64,000 bases of DNA from Filimonas lacunae (GTDB taxonomy: Bacteria; Bacteroidota; Bacteroidia; Chitinophagales; Chitinophagaceae), in NCBI RefSeq assembly GCF_002355595.1, contig NZ_AP017422.1:124001-188000 (forward strand). Direction: 5' to 3'. The translations under genes and the position numbers were made by a program. Below, piece after piece: positions 44,949 through 54,647 of the stretch (position 1 is its first letter; the number at the start of each line of letters is the position of its first letter). Under the pieces are notes generated by a model. That model was not told where the DNA came from. It made no database searches and saw only the letters and a program-made list of their open reading frames with translations.

Positions 44949-46985
44949 ATGAAATATACTAACGCTCTATTCCTTAAAGTGAGCTTTTATACGATAATCC
45001 TGCTATTATGTTGCAATATTATCTCTGCTCAATACCTGTATGATTATAAAAGAACTGCAGATATGTTTTACGAGCGGGGGGATTATTATTCCGCCGCCCA
45101 GTATTATGCAAAGTTTCTGACCAGTAAAAATGCGAAGACTGCCCTGGGAAACTATCAACCTTATATGGTAAAGATTGCTGCCAAAGGAATGAAAAAAGAG
45201 GCGAACACTTATGAGAATGTAGTGTACCGCCTGGCTGAATCGTACCGGATGTATTTCGACTATTCCAATGCTGAAAAGTGGTATGGAGTGAGTACGCAGT
45301 TTGATTCGGCGAGTTTTCCACTGGCACATTACTGGTATGGTGTAAGCCTTCGTGCCAATACAAAGTATTCGGAAGCGCAAGGTGAGTTTAAACATTTTTT
45401 ACAAGGTCGTACTTTGGAGGATGAGTATACCAACAGTGCAAAAAAAGAACTGGCCAATTGTAAGTTTATACAAGAACAGTTGTCCTTTGAAAAATTCAAT
45501 GTGCAGGTAGACAAGATGAATAGTTTTATTAACCAGGGAGGAGCCACCTATGCCCCTGTTTGGATGGATAACAAAACTTTTGTGTTCACTTCTTCCAGGG
45601 GAGATAGTGCTGCTATTGCCTGGTCTAAAGGCACCAACCCATATTTCAACAATCTTTATCAGAGTTCTATCACTGATTCCGGTTATTCTTTGCCTGTAAA
45701 AGTGAAAGTGGATGTAAATAAGAGTTTGCAGCAAGGTGCTGCTGTTTTTACAGCTGATGGTCGCAGGATGTTCTTAACCCGTTGGGTTCAGGTAGAAGGA
45801 AAGAACAAAGGCGCTATTTATATGAGTGAGAAAAGTGGTCCTACCTGGTCAGATCCGGTGAAGCTGAATATTTCGGTGAATGTAGAGGGATACAGTTCTA
45901 TACAGCCCTTTGTGACTATTGATGGAAAACATCTTGTTTTCGCTTCTGACCGTCCGGGTGGAGTGGGAAAATACGATTTATGGTATTCTGTGCTGGATGC
46001 CAATGGTATTCCTGGTCCTGCCAGTAATATGGGTACTTCTATTAATACTGTAGACGACGAGGAAGCTCCTTTTTATCATGCAGCCACTAATACACTGGTG
46101 TTTGCCAGTAATGGGAGGGTTGGAATGGGAGGATTCGATTTATATAGCTCCAAAGGGGATTTTGCTGGTTGGGCGGAAGTAAAAAACCTGGGATATCCTA
46201 TTAATTCCACCAAGGATGATATCTATTTTTCAAGCCGCGGCAGAAAATACCTGTTTACAGATGCCAATTTCAGTAGTGACCGTAGTTCGGTTTGTTGCCT
46301 GGAGTTGTTTGAATTAAAGCGTAAGAGTTTATATGTAACCGGTAAGCTAGTGGATTGTGGAACTAATGAACCCATGGTGGGAGCCAGGGTGAATGTGGTG
46401 GATACTATTACTAATAAAATAGTGTATACACAGGATATTGATGCAACAGGCACCTATGGATTTGAAATTGAAGAATTTATGCCTTTGAAGGTGGTAGGAG
46501 AGAAAAAATATTATTTACCTAAGTCGTTACATTTTTATAAGCCCGGTGAGAGTGGTGCAGATACTTTAATGAACCCGGACCTTTGTCTGAAACATGAAGA
46601 TACGGCCAAGCCTTATCCGGTAGGGCAGCCTGTGGTTATGAAGGATATTTATTATGATTTTGACAAAGCTACGCTGCGTCCGGAATCTTTCCCTATTCTG
46701 GATACCCTTGCTAAGGTAATGCGTATGTATCCTGATATGGTGGTTGAAATGAGTGCTCATACAGATAGTAAGGGGACTGAGAAGTACAACCTGAAATTGT
46801 CAGACGCCCGCGCCAGATCGTGCGTAGAGTACCTGATTAAAGTGGGTATTGAGACTATGCGCCTGCAAAGCAAGGGGTATGGCAAATGTTGCCCTATTGC
46901 GCCTAATACAACGCCAAGCGGAAAGGATAATCCTGACGGCCGGGCGCTTAACCGCAGAACAGAGTTAAAAGTGATTCATTATTAG
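44949..46985 (+). CDS. OmpA-family protein with TPR and PD40 repeats (PorE-like)
   Basis: A 678-residue envelope protein with a signal peptide (IILLLCCNIISAQ). Residues about 25-160 are TPR-like (ADMFYERGDYYSAAQYYAKFL). Residues 190-420 form PD40/WD40-like propeller strands (FVFTSSRGD, LVFASDRPGGVGKYDLWYS, LVFASNGRVGMGGFDLYSS). A carboxypeptidase-regulatory-like beta domain (VTGKLVDCGTNEPMVGARVNV) precedes the C-terminal OmpA domain (IYYDFDKATLRPES, VEMSAHTDSKGTEKYNLKLSDARARS) that binds peptidoglycan. This domain set is that of T9SS component PorE and adhesin-anchoring partners. It is the last gene of the adhesin-SprF-OmpA operon, ending at a strong terminator. Confidence 0.9.
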   Translation: MKYTNALFLKVSFYTIILLLCCNIISAQYLYDYKRTADMFYERGDYYSAAQYYAKFLTSKNAKTALGNYQPYMVKIAAKGMKKEANTYENVVYRLAESYRMYFDYSNAEKWYGVSTQFDSASFPLAHYWYGVSLRANTKYSEAQGEFKHFLQGRTLEDEYTNSAKKELANCKFIQEQLSFEKFNVQVDKMNSFINQGGATYAPVWMDNKTFVFTSSRGDSAAIAWSKGTNPYFNNLYQSSITDSGYSLPVKVKVDVNKSLQQGAAVFTADGRRMFLTRWVQVEGKNKGAIYMSEKSGPTWSDPVKLNISVNVEGYSSIQPFVTIDGKHLVFASDRPGGVGKYDLWYSVLDANGIPGPASNMGTSINTVDDEEAPFYHAATNTLVFASNGRVGMGGFDLYSSKGDFAGWAEVKNLGYPINSTKDDIYFSSRGRKYLFTDANFSSDRSSVCCLELFELKRKSLYVTGKLVDCGTNEPMVGARVNVVDTITNKIVYTQDIDATGTYGFEIEEFMPLKVVGEKKYYLPKSLHFYKPGESGADTLMNPDLCLKHEDTAKPYPVGQPVVMKDIYYDFDKATLRPESFPILDTLAKVMRMYPDMVVEMSAHTDSKGTEKYNLKLSDARARSCVEYLIKVGIETMRLQSKGYGKCCPIAPNTTPSGKDNPDGRALNRRTELKVIHY

Positions 46986-47007
46986 TAAATTGGAATAAAT
47001 AGTACTG

Positions 47008-47042
47008 CAAATCCTGTTGGTAACAGCAGGATTTGTATTTTT
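47008..47042 (+). terminator. Intrinsic terminator of the adhesin operon
   Basis: CAAATCCTG and CAGGATTTG form a perfect 9-bp stem, followed by TATTTTT. It lies 22 bases after the OmpA-family stop. Confidence 0.7.
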
Positions 47043-47122
47043 GAAACTTATTCGAAATGGTGGATAAAAAGTTAAACAGCGACCTAAATCAAAAAGAAAT
47101 CCACATAGTTTTTAGATATTTA

Positions 47123-47154
47123 TTTGGAAATTGATTCTGTTGCTGTTACCTTTG
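47123..47154 (+). promoter_or_regulatory. rpsL promoter
   Basis: TTTG (47123-47126), a 20-base spacer and TACCTTTG (47147-47154) match the Bacteroidota -33/-7 consensus. The sequence continues CCGTCCC, close to the same region before fusA, rpsJ and rplX. Confidence 0.75.
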
Positions 47155-47179
47155 CCGTCCCAAAAATAAATGGTTTAGA

Positions 47180-47560
47180 ATGCCTACAATACAGCAGTTA
47201 GTAAGAAAGGGCCGTGAAATAATCAGGGCAAAAAGCAAATCCCGCGCACTGGATGCATGTCCTCAACGTCGTGGCGTTTGTACAAGGGTTTACACTACTA
47301 CCCCTAAAAAGCCAAACTCGGCTTTACGTAAAGTAGCTAAAGTACGTTTGACTAACAAGGTAGAAGTTATCGCCTATATCCCTGGTGAAGGTCACAACCT
47401 GCAAGAGCACTCTATCGTGTTGATTCGTGGTGGTCGTGTTAAGGATTTACCAGGTGTGCGTTATCACATCGTTCGTGGTAGCCTCGATACTGCCGGCGTG
47501 AAAGACCGTAAACAAAGCCGTTCTAAATACGGTACCAAGAAAGAGAAGCCTAAGAAATAG
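47180..47560 (+). CDS. rpsL: 30S ribosomal protein S12
   Basis: A 126-residue S12, the decoding-centre protein of the small subunit. The conserved [19 protein letters not shown] and [34 protein letters not shown] blocks are intact. The lysines of PKKP and of GRVKDLPG, whose changes give streptomycin resistance in other bacteria, are wild type. It starts the str gene group and has its own promoter; rpsG follows after 80 bases. Confidence 0.98.
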   Translation: MPTIQQLVRKGREIIRAKSKSRALDACPQRRGVCTRVYTTTPKKPNSALRKVAKVRLTNKVEVIAYIPGEGHNLQEHSIVLIRGGRVKDLPGVRYHIVRGSLDTAGVKDRKQSRSKYGTKKEKPKK

Positions 47561-47640
47561 TCTTCGTTTTCTTAAGCGGGTAAGGTTATACAGACCTGCC
47601 TTGATAAACAGAATTTTGAAAAATTTAATGCAAGCAGACA

Positions 47641-48108
47641 ATGCGGAAAGCACAAGCCAAGAAATTACCTTTAGCGCCCGATGGTCGTTTTAACGACAAA
47701 CTGGTTACACGTTTTGTGAACAACTTAATGTGGGACGGTAAAAAAAGCGCAGCTATTAATATATTCTATACTGCCGTTGACAAGGTTAGCAAAATAACCG
47801 GTGAAGATGGTTATGAGATATGGAAAAAAGCTCTGAGCAATGTAACTCCTGGAGTAGAAGTACGTAGCCGTCGTATCGGTGGTGCTACTTTCCAGATTCC
47901 TACCGAAGTTCGCCCTGACCGTAAAATTTCTTTAAGCATGAAGTGGTTAATCCGCTACAGCCGTGAAAGAAATGGTCGTACAATGGCTGACAAACTGGCT
48001 AACGAAATCGTTGCAGCTAGTAAAGGTGAAGGAGCAGCGTTTAAAAAGAAAGAAGATACGCATCGTATGGCAGAAGCTAACAAAGCATTCTCCCACTTCC
48101 GTATCTAA
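47641..48108 (+). CDS. rpsG: 30S ribosomal protein S7
   Basis: A 155-residue S7, primary 16S rRNA binder of the 30S head. Visible conserved parts: [44 protein letters not shown] and [45 protein letters not shown]. Normal length. It is followed not by fusA, as in most Bacteroidota, but by a terminator and a two-component system. Confidence 0.98.
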   Translation: MRKAQAKKLPLAPDGRFNDKLVTRFVNNLMWDGKKSAAINIFYTAVDKVSKITGEDGYEIWKKALSNVTPGVEVRSRRIGGATFQIPTEVRPDRKISLSMKWLIRYSRERNGRTMADKLANEIVAASKGEGAAFKKKEDTHRMAEANKAFSHFRI

Positions 48109-48139
48109 CAATATATTCACCTATATATTTTTGGAGAAG

Positions 48140-48170
48140 CGCCCTGATTATTCAGGGCGTTTTTGTTTTT
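48140..48170 (+). terminator. Intrinsic terminator after rpsG
   Basis: CGCCCTGA and TCAGGGCG form an 8-bp stem with loop TTAT, followed by TTTTTGTTTTT. It separates rpsL-rpsG from the inserted two-component genes. Confidence 0.8.
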
Positions 48171-48213
48171 TATGCGTTTGTGTTGCTAATTTGTAGGATA
48201 GATTATCCTGATT

Positions 48214-48912
48214 ATGAAAGTTTTATTGGTAGAAGATGAGGTAAATGTGGCTTCGTTTATTCAACGTGGTCTTTCAGAGGCGGGTTATGAAGTAACCGTG
48301 GCTATGGATGGCATATTGGGATACTCCATTGCCAGTGAGCATGAGTTTGCTATTATTTTGCTGGATATTATGTTGCCAGGCATGAATGGCCTGGATATTT
48401 GCCGTAAACTTCGGGAGGCCAATGTGAATGCTCCCATTTTAATGTTAACTGCTTTAGGTAGTACTGAAAATGTGGTTACAGGTCTTGATAGTGGTGCGGA
48501 TGACTACCTGGTAAAGCCTTTTAAGTTTGCCGAGCTACAGGCACGTATCCGTTCTCTTACCCGGCGTAATTTTTCTGCAATGGAAAAGCCGGATATTCTT
48601 TCTATCGATGATTTACAGGTAGATGCCAATGCCAAAACAGTGCAACGTGGTGGTAAAACCATTAGTTTAACAGCGACAGAATATCGTTTACTGGAATTTA
48701 TGTTGAAGAACCAGCGCAAAGTATTATCCCGGATGGAGATACTGGAGCATGTTTGGGGAATTGATTTTAATATGGGCACCAACGTGGTGGATGTGTATGT
48801 GAACTATTTACGGAAGAAGCTGGATAAGGGCAATTCAAGTGCATTGATTCATACAGTTATAGGTATGGGCTATATTCTGAAGGAAACGCATAGCAATGAA
48901 AATTCAAACTAA
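48214..48912 (+). CDS. OmpR-family response regulator
   Basis: A 232-residue response regulator. The receiver domain has the acidic pair near the N-terminus (LVEDEVNV), the phosphorylated aspartate in IILLDIMLPGMNGLDI, and the lysine in DYLVKPFKFAEL. The C-terminal winged helix (LTATEYRLLEFMLKNQRKVLSRMEILEHVWG, then VDVYVNYLRKKLDKG...IGMGYIL) is of OmpR/PhoB type. It overlaps the sensor kinase gene by 17 bases. Its target is unknown; the nearby UspA-like and bestrophin genes are candidates. Confidence 0.94.
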   Translation: MKVLLVEDEVNVASFIQRGLSEAGYEVTVAMDGILGYSIASEHEFAIILLDIMLPGMNGLDICRKLREANVNAPILMLTALGSTENVVTGLDSGADDYLVKPFKFAELQARIRSLTRRNFSAMEKPDILSIDDLQVDANAKTVQRGGKTISLTATEYRLLEFMLKNQRKVLSRMEILEHVWGIDFNMGTNVVDVYVNYLRKKLDKGNSSALIHTVIGMGYILKETHSNENSN

Positions 48913-50263
48913 AATCACTTTGCTGTTTACAGCCATCTCGGCTGCTATCCTGCTTTTTTTAAGTGGGTTTGTATACTTTTTTGCCAGCAGAAATGCGTTT
49001 GAAGATTTTTATAAGCGACTTGAGATACGGGCTATCGTTGCTGCCAAAGCGAAGTTAGGTGAGGATAAAACGCATGTTCAGGCTTATAATGAGATCCGGC
49101 GTGAACACCTGGAAGGGCTGCCTTTGGAAAAGGAATATTTTATAGCGATAAACAGGAGTACAGGCCGGCCGGATAGTATGAACCTGCCGGAGGTGCCGCA
49201 TTCTTTTTTTTACCGTGTAATAAGGGAAAAGGAAGCCATGTATCGCCATGACGACCGGTTTTATCTGGGGTTACTGTATGAACAGCCTGGGGGAAGTCAT
49301 ATTGTAATTGTATCTGCTGTTAATGAATTTAGCAGAGGATATCTTGGCAACCTGAAGAAGGTAATGATTGTGGGATTTCTGGTGTCTGTAATTGTAATGC
49401 TGACAGTGGGTATTTTGTTTTCCCGGCAAATTTTGAAGCCGGTCAGGCGCATAACCCATCGTGTGAAGGATATCAGCAGTAACAACCTGCATTTGCGATT
49501 AGGAGAAACCGGGGGGAAAGATGAAATTGGAGAGCTGGTACATACTTTTAATAATATGCTTGACCGGCTGGAAACCTCCTTTGAATCGCAAAACAATTTT
49601 GTGAGCAACGCTTCTCATGAGCTAAGTACGCCGTTGACTGCTATCATTGGGGAGGCAGAACTGGCTTTAAGTAAAAAAAGGGAAGAAGAAGCCTATGTTC
49701 AATCACTTCGTATTGTGTTAAGTGAAGCGGAGCGTTTGCGCCATATCACCACTTCCCTGCTAAACCTGGCTCAGACGGGTTTTGATGGGAAGAAGCAGCA
49801 CTGGGAAGTTTTGAGGGCAGATGAGCTTGTTTGGGCGGTGAAACAGTCGGTTGATAACATTAAGCCCTCTAATCATGTTTATTTTGATACCAGTCATTTG
49901 CCGGAGGAGGAGCGGAAGCTGACATTGAAGGGGAATATGCAGCTGCTGGTGCTGGCGTTGAGTAATGTGGTGTTAAACGCCTGTAAATATTCGGATAACA
50001 AGCCTGTTACAATAGGGGTGGCAGCCACTGATGAGCGTATTTTAATTATTGTAAGGGATATGGGAATTGGAATTCCTGAGAATGAACTGCCCTATATATT
50101 TGATCCGTTTTTCAGGGCTTCTAATGTGGGAAGCCACAAAGGATACGGTATCGGGTTGCCATTATCCCGTAATATACTTCGGATGCATGAGGGGGATATT
50201 GTAGTGAATTCCCGTGCAGGAGAAGGGTGTATTATTCATATCAGTTTGCCCATTCAGCAATAA
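48896..50263 (+). CDS. Sensor histidine kinase
   Basis: A 455-residue inner-membrane kinase. Two transmembrane helices (about 8-30 and 150-175) flank a short periplasmic domain. A HAMP linker follows (LKPVRRITHRVKDISSNNLHLRLGE). The HisKA box reads FVSNASHELSTPLTAIIGEAEL, with serine instead of the common arginine after HEL. The ATPase has NVVLNACKYS (N box), DMGIGIPENELPYIFDPFFRA (G1/F) and GYGIGLPLSRNI (G2). It phosphorylates the overlapping response regulator. The stimulus is unknown. Confidence 0.94.
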   Translation: MKIQTKITLLFTAISAAILLFLSGFVYFFASRNAFEDFYKRLEIRAIVAAKAKLGEDKTHVQAYNEIRREHLEGLPLEKEYFIAINRSTGRPDSMNLPEVPHSFFYRVIREKEAMYRHDDRFYLGLLYEQPGGSHIVIVSAVNEFSRGYLGNLKKVMIVGFLVSVIVMLTVGILFSRQILKPVRRITHRVKDISSNNLHLRLGETGGKDEIGELVHTFNNMLDRLETSFESQNNFVSNASHELSTPLTAIIGEAELALSKKREEEAYVQSLRIVLSEAERLRHITTSLLNLAQTGFDGKKQHWEVLRADELVWAVKQSVDNIKPSNHVYFDTSHLPEEERKLTLKGNMQLLVLALSNVVLNACKYSDNKPVTIGVAATDERILIIVRDMGIGIPENELPYIFDPFFRASNVGSHKGYGIGLPLSRNILRMHEGDIVVNSRAGEGCIIHISLPIQQ

Positions 50264-50335
50264 AATTTAATTCTAATCTGGTTCTAATTTCTTTCTTATT
50301 CGCTCTTAATACCACTGTACTAACCTTGTGGTATT

Positions 50336-50821
50336 ATGAAAAATATAGTAATTCCTACAGATTTTACTGTTCACTCCCTGGACATTATTGTGGCCACGGT
50401 AGAAAAGTATAAAGCTGAGCAATTGAATATTTTGCTGATGCATGGTTTAACTATGCCGGATTCATTGTCTGATTTACTATTGTTTGGCAGAAATAATGAC
50501 AGGTATAAGCTGATTACCAAAGAATTTGAGAACGCCTGTATGATCATTAAAAACAGGTATGCTTCTGTTATTACCAACATTTCCATCCGGTTTATGCATG
50601 GAAATACCCGCCATGCTTTTCGAAATTTTTTGCATGCCAATACAATAGACCTGATTGTGTATCCCGCTGATTACGTGTTGCAAAAGGCATGTAACAACAG
50701 CATAGATATATCTGGTTTGCTTACATATGCCAAATGTGATATTGACCGGGTGGCGTTACAGCCACAACCAGGAGATGTGAAGCAGATTAGAATGGCTGAT
50801 CTTCTGCTGGCAGTGAGTTAG
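50336..50821 (+). CDS. UspA-like protein of unknown function
   Basis: A 161-residue cytoplasmic protein. The opening KNIVIPTDFTVHSLDIIVATVEKY looks like the first strand and helix of the universal stress protein fold, and DLIVYPADYVL resembles its later strand. The usual GxxGx(9)GS ATP-binding motif is not seen, so it may not bind ATP. It stands between the sensor kinase (72 bases after) and the bestrophin gene, and may be part of one transcription unit. Function unknown. Confidence 0.6.
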   Translation: MKNIVIPTDFTVHSLDIIVATVEKYKAEQLNILLMHGLTMPDSLSDLLLFGRNNDRYKLITKEFENACMIIKNRYASVITNISIRFMHGNTRHAFRNFLHANTIDLIVYPADYVLQKACNNSIDISGLLTYAKCDIDRVALQPQPGDVKQIRMADLLLAVS

Positions 50822-50868
50822 CGCTTTTGCTTTTGTTACGAATGTTTGGTACAAAAGAAGGAGGAAAT

Positions 50869-51789
50869 ATGTTGTTAAAAGATAAAATACCCCTGGGATA
50901 TGTGCTGGGAAAAGTAAAATACGAGCTGATGCTGGTGGTATTGTATGCCAGCATTGTGGCTTTGCTTTTCCGCACCTTTAATGTAAAAGATATCTCTATA
51001 CCCATAGCCGTGCCTACTATTATGGGCACAGTAATTTCTCTGTTACTTGCATTTCGCTCGAACCAGGCGTATGACCGCTGGTGGGAGGCGCGAAACATCT
51101 GGGGGGCCATAGTAAATGATTCGCGCACGTTAACGCGCCAGGTGCTTTCTTTTGCTGCCGAAGGTGTTTACCAGGAGGAAGAATTTACGCATTTCAGAAC
51201 GGCTTTTGTACGGCGGCAGATTGCCTGGACATACAGCCTGGGGCAGAGCTTACGCAAGTTGAATGGGACACAGGGACTGGATCGGCTGATTGGTAAAAGG
51301 GAATTGCAGCAGATAGCGCATTATGATAATAAGCCTAATGCCTTACTGGACATGCATGGCCGCGACATTGCGTATGCCTTGCAGAAAGGGTGGATTAACG
51401 CTTATCAGCACGTGGAACTGGACCGTACTTTAACGAGGTTGTGTGATAATATGGGGAAATGTGAGCGGATTAAGAATACTATTTTTCCGGTTACCTACAG
51501 TTTGTACCTGCATTTTACCATTATATTTTTTATCCTGCTGCTACCTTTTTCGGTGATTGACTTTTTTGGCTGGATGGAGGTGCCGCTGGTAACAGCTATT
51601 GCTGCCTCTTTTTTACTGATAGAGAAAATGGCTATTCAGTTACAGGATCCATTTGAAAATAAACCTACTGATACACCAATGACCACTATTTCCCGGACCA
51701 TAGAAAAGGATTTGCGGCAGATGTTGAACGATCATGCGCAGTTTACGGAAACAGAGGTACAGCCTATTGCAAGCTTTTATGTGTTATAG
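50869..51789 (+). CDS. Bestrophin-family (UPF0187) membrane channel-like protein
   Basis: A 306-residue protein from the ATG at 50869, chosen because AGGAGG stands just before it; upstream in-frame ATG 50842 is less likely. The bestrophin hallmarks are FRSNQAYDRWWEARNIWGAIVNDSRTLTRQ, the N-terminal segment and a later pair of helices (HFTIIFFILLLPFSVIDFFGWMEVPLVTAIAASFLLIEKMA), ending with the acidic DPFENKPTDTPM. Bacterial relatives form pentameric ion channels. Together with a two-component system it may answer a membrane or ion stress. It is followed by a strong terminator. Confidence 0.9.
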   Translation: MLLKDKIPLGYVLGKVKYELMLVVLYASIVALLFRTFNVKDISIPIAVPTIMGTVISLLLAFRSNQAYDRWWEARNIWGAIVNDSRTLTRQVLSFAAEGVYQEEEFTHFRTAFVRRQIAWTYSLGQSLRKLNGTQGLDRLIGKRELQQIAHYDNKPNALLDMHGRDIAYALQKGWINAYQHVELDRTLTRLCDNMGKCERIKNTIFPVTYSLYLHFTIIFFILLLPFSVIDFFGWMEVPLVTAIAASFLLIEKMAIQLQDPFENKPTDTPMTTISRTIEKDLRQMLNDHAQFTETEVQPIASFYVL

Positions 51790-51827
51790 GTTATTAATCA
51801 AGGGTTTTGATCATGTCTATAGTAGTT

Positions 51828-51858
51828 GCCCGGCAGATTCTTCTGCCGGGCTTTTTTT
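51828..51858 (+). terminator. Intrinsic terminator after bestrophin gene
   Basis: A perfect 10-bp stem GCCCGGCAGA / TCTGCCGGGC with loop TTCT and seven T. It ends the inserted unit before fusA. Confidence 0.9.
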
Positions 51859-51885
51859 GTAATCACAATTTAATGCGCCTGATGC

Positions 51886-51914
51886 TTGTTAGTATACTAA
51901 AATCACTACCTTTG
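51886..51914 (+). promoter_or_regulatory. fusA promoter
   Basis: TTG (51886-51888), 18 bases, TACCTTTG (51907-51914), then CGCCC. Same arrangement as before rpsL and rpsJ; the start codon is 70 bases downstream. Confidence 0.7.
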
Positions 51915-51983
51915 CGCCCTGAAAATCAGGTGGCAGAAGTGTGCCCGGTTTTTGATAACTTCTATTAAACTTTTATTTTTTTT

Positions 51984-54134
51984 ATGGCGGACTTGAAATT
52001 TCAACGCAACTTCGGTATTGCCGCACACATTGATGCCGGTAAGACCACAACTACCGAGCGTATTTTGCGCTACACCGGTATGATTCACAAAATTGGTGAA
52101 GTGCACGATGGTGCAGCTACTACTGACTGGATGGAGCAAGAAAAGGAGAGAGGTATTACCATTACCTCTGCTGCTGTAAGCTGCCAATGGAACTTCCCTA
52201 CTGTGAGAGGTACGGCAGATGCCAACACTAAAAAATACTCTTTTAACATTATCGATACTCCCGGTCACGTGGACTTTACCGTAGAGGTGGAACGTTCTAT
52301 GCGTGTACTGGATGGTCTGATTGCATTGTTTTCTGCGGTTGATGGTGTTGAGCCACAGTCTGAAACAGTATGGCGTCAGGCAAACCGTTACCGTGTTCCA
52401 CGTATCGGTTTCGTAAACAAAATGGACCGTTCCGGTGCCGATTTCTTGATGGTGGTTAACCAGGTAAAAGAAATGCTGGGTGCTAAAGCGGTTCCTTTAC
52501 AGTTACCTATCGGTGCGGAAGATAATTTCACCGGTGTGGTTGACTTGATTAAGATGAAAGGTATCATCTGGCACATGGAAACTGAAGGTATGACCTTTGA
52601 TGAAATTGATGTGCCTGCTGATATGGTTGAAGAAGCAAACGAATGGAGAGCCAACCTGGTAGAAGCCGTTGCTGAATACGACGATACCCTGATGGAAAAA
52701 TTCTTTGAAGATCCTAACAGCATCACTGAGGAAGAAATGCACGAGGCTATCCGTAAGGCTACCATCGACCTGAGCATTGTTCCTATGATGTGTGGTTCTT
52801 CTTTCAAGAACAAAGGTGTACAAACTGCGTTAGATGCTGTTTGCCGTTACCTGCCTTCTCCTGTTGATATTGAAGACACCGTAGGTACAGATCCTGATTC
52901 TGGTGAAACTATCACCCGTAAGGCTGATCCTAAGGCGCCATTCTCTGCCCTGGCATTCAAAATCATGACTGATCCTTTCGTAGGTCGTCTGGCGTTCTTC
53001 CGGTGCTATAGCGGTCACCTGGATGCTGGTTCTTATGTATTGAACGTAAGAAGCGGTAAAAAAGAGCGTATCAGCCGTATCATGAAGATGTTTGCTAACA
53101 AGCAAAACCCCATCGACTTTATCGAAGCTGGTGATATTGGTGCAGCGGTAGGTTTCAAAGAAATCAAAACCGGTGATACCCTGTGTGATGAAAACCATCC
53201 AATTACCCTGGAAAACATGTTCATTCCTGAACCGGTAATCGCTATCGCGGTTGAACCTAAAACTCAGGCTGACGTGGACAAAATGGGTATGGCTATCGCT
53301 AAACTGGTAGAAGAAGATCCTACCTTACGCGTAAACACAGATGAAGATACCGGTCAAACTATCCTGCGTGGTATGGGTGAATTACACCTGGAAATCATCA
53401 TCGACCGTATGCGTCGTGAGTTTAAGGTGGAAGTTAACCAGGGTGCTCCTCAGGTTGCTTACAAAGAATCATTCGGTACTACCGTTGAACACCGTGAAGT
53501 GCTGAAGAAGCAGTCTGGTGGTCGTGGTAAATTCGCTGACATTCAATTCTCTATCGGCCCTGCTGATGAAGAGTGGATGAAAGAGAACGAAGGAAAGAGC
53601 TTCCAGTTTGTGAACGATATCTTTGGTGGTTCTATCCCTAAAGAATTCATTCCTGCTATTCTGAAAGGCTTTGAAACTTCTATGACTACAGGTGTACTGG
53701 CTGGTTTCCCTGTAAACAACATGAAGATCAGAGTATTTGATGGTAGCTACCATGATGTGGATTCTGACTCTATGAGCTTTGAATTGTGCGCTAAAGCTGG
53801 TTTCCGTGAAGCTGGCCGTAAAGCAAAACCAACGCTTTTAGAGCCTATTATGAAGGTGGAAGTGTTAACGCCAGACCAGTACATGGGTGACGTTACAGGT
53901 GACTTAAACCGCCGTCGTGGTATGCTGGAAGGTATGGATAGCCGTGCCAACCTGCAGGTTATTAAGGCTAAAGTGCCATTGAGCGAAATGTTTGGTTATG
54001 TAACTCAACTGCGTTCTCTGTCTTCCGGCCGTGCAACTTCTACCATGGAGTTCAGTCATTACAACCCTGCTCCTAACAACGTAGCTGAGGAAGTAATTGC
54101 AAAATCTAAAGGAAAAGTGAAAATTGAAGACTAA
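51984..54134 (+). CDS. fusA: Elongation factor G
   Basis: A 716-residue translational GTPase that drives ribosomal translocation and recycling. The GTP-binding motifs are [13 protein letters not shown] (G1), [10 protein letters not shown] (G2), DTPGHVDF (G3) and NKMDRSGAD (G4). Domains II-V follow, including [19 protein letters not shown] and the C-terminal [23 protein letters not shown]. Normal length. It has its own promoter and terminator, so in this genome it is split both from rpsL-rpsG and from the S10 operon. Confidence 0.98.
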   Translation: MADLKFQRNFGIAAHIDAGKTTTTERILRYTGMIHKIGEVHDGAATTDWMEQEKERGITITSAAVSCQWNFPTVRGTADANTKKYSFNIIDTPGHVDFTVEVERSMRVLDGLIALFSAVDGVEPQSETVWRQANRYRVPRIGFVNKMDRSGADFLMVVNQVKEMLGAKAVPLQLPIGAEDNFTGVVDLIKMKGIIWHMETEGMTFDEIDVPADMVEEANEWRANLVEAVAEYDDTLMEKFFEDPNSITEEEMHEAIRKATIDLSIVPMMCGSSFKNKGVQTALDAVCRYLPSPVDIEDTVGTDPDSGETITRKADPKAPFSALAFKIMTDPFVGRLAFFRCYSGHLDAGSYVLNVRSGKKERISRIMKMFANKQNPIDFIEAGDIGAAVGFKEIKTGDTLCDENHPITLENMFIPEPVIAIAVEPKTQADVDKMGMAIAKLVEEDPTLRVNTDEDTGQTILRGMGELHLEIIIDRMRREFKVEVNQGAPQVAYKESFGTTVEHREVLKKQSGGRGKFADIQFSIGPADEEWMKENEGKSFQFVNDIFGGSIPKEFIPAILKGFETSMTTGVLAGFPVNNMKIRVFDGSYHDVDSDSMSFELCAKAGFREAGRKAKPTLLEPIMKVEVLTPDQYMGDVTGDLNRRRGMLEGMDSRANLQVIKAKVPLSEMFGYVTQLRSLSSGRATSTMEFSHYNPAPNNVAEEVIAKSKGKVKIED

Positions 54135-54190
54135 TTACAGTCTGAAAATAACAGTGGTTGAAAGGTGAGCAATCCCTTTTAACCACCATA

Positions 54191-54226
54191 AAAAAGGCCC
54201 GACTTAATAACAAGTTGGGCCTTTTT
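54191..54226 (+). terminator. Intrinsic terminator after fusA
   Basis: AAAAAGGCCCGACTT and AAGTTGGGCCTTTTT pair over 15 positions with one G-U and a 6-base loop. Symmetric A and T runs make it usable on both strands. Confidence 0.8.
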
Positions 54227-54278
54227 GTGGATAAATATGGCCTTTTTAGGAAATTTTAAGAAAATAATCCTCAAAAGG

Positions 54279-54310
54279 TTTGTGTAATTGAAAGCGGGTG
54301 CATACCTTTG
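54279..54310 (+). promoter_or_regulatory. rpsJ promoter
   Basis: TTTG (54279-54282), 20 bases, TACCTTTG (54303-54310), then CGCTCCC. The start codon of rpsJ is about 31 bases downstream. Confidence 0.75.
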
Positions 54311-54341
54311 CGCTCCCAATTAGAAATTTTGGGTTTAGGCT

Positions 54342-54647
54342 ATGTCGCAAAGAATCAGAATCAAATTACAGTCGTACGACCACAACCTGGTAGACAAATC
54401 TGCCGAGAAAATCGTTAAAACCGTTCGTAGCACAGGAGCAGTAGTTACTGGTCCTATTCCTTTGCCTACTCACAAAAGAATATTTACGGTTTTACGTTCT
54501 CCACACGTGAACAAGAAAAGTCGTGAGCAATTCCAACTGTGTACGCACAAGCGTTTACTGGATATCTATACTTCTTCTTCAAGAACTGTAGATGCTTTAA
54601 GTAAACTGGATCTGCCATCTGGCGTTGAAGTAGAGATTAAAGCCTGA
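54342..54647 (+). CDS. rpsJ: 30S ribosomal protein S10
   Basis: A 101-residue S10, a protein of the 30S head which also serves as NusE in antitermination. Conserved parts are [50 protein letters not shown] and HKRLLDIY. It has its own promoter and is separated from rplC by a 345-base structured gap, unusual for this gene pair. Confidence 0.98.
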   Translation: MSQRIRIKLQSYDHNLVDKSAEKIVKTVRSTGAVVTGPIPLPTHKRIFTVLRSPHVNKKSREQFQLCTHKRLLDIYTSSSRTVDALSKLDLPSGVEVEIKA

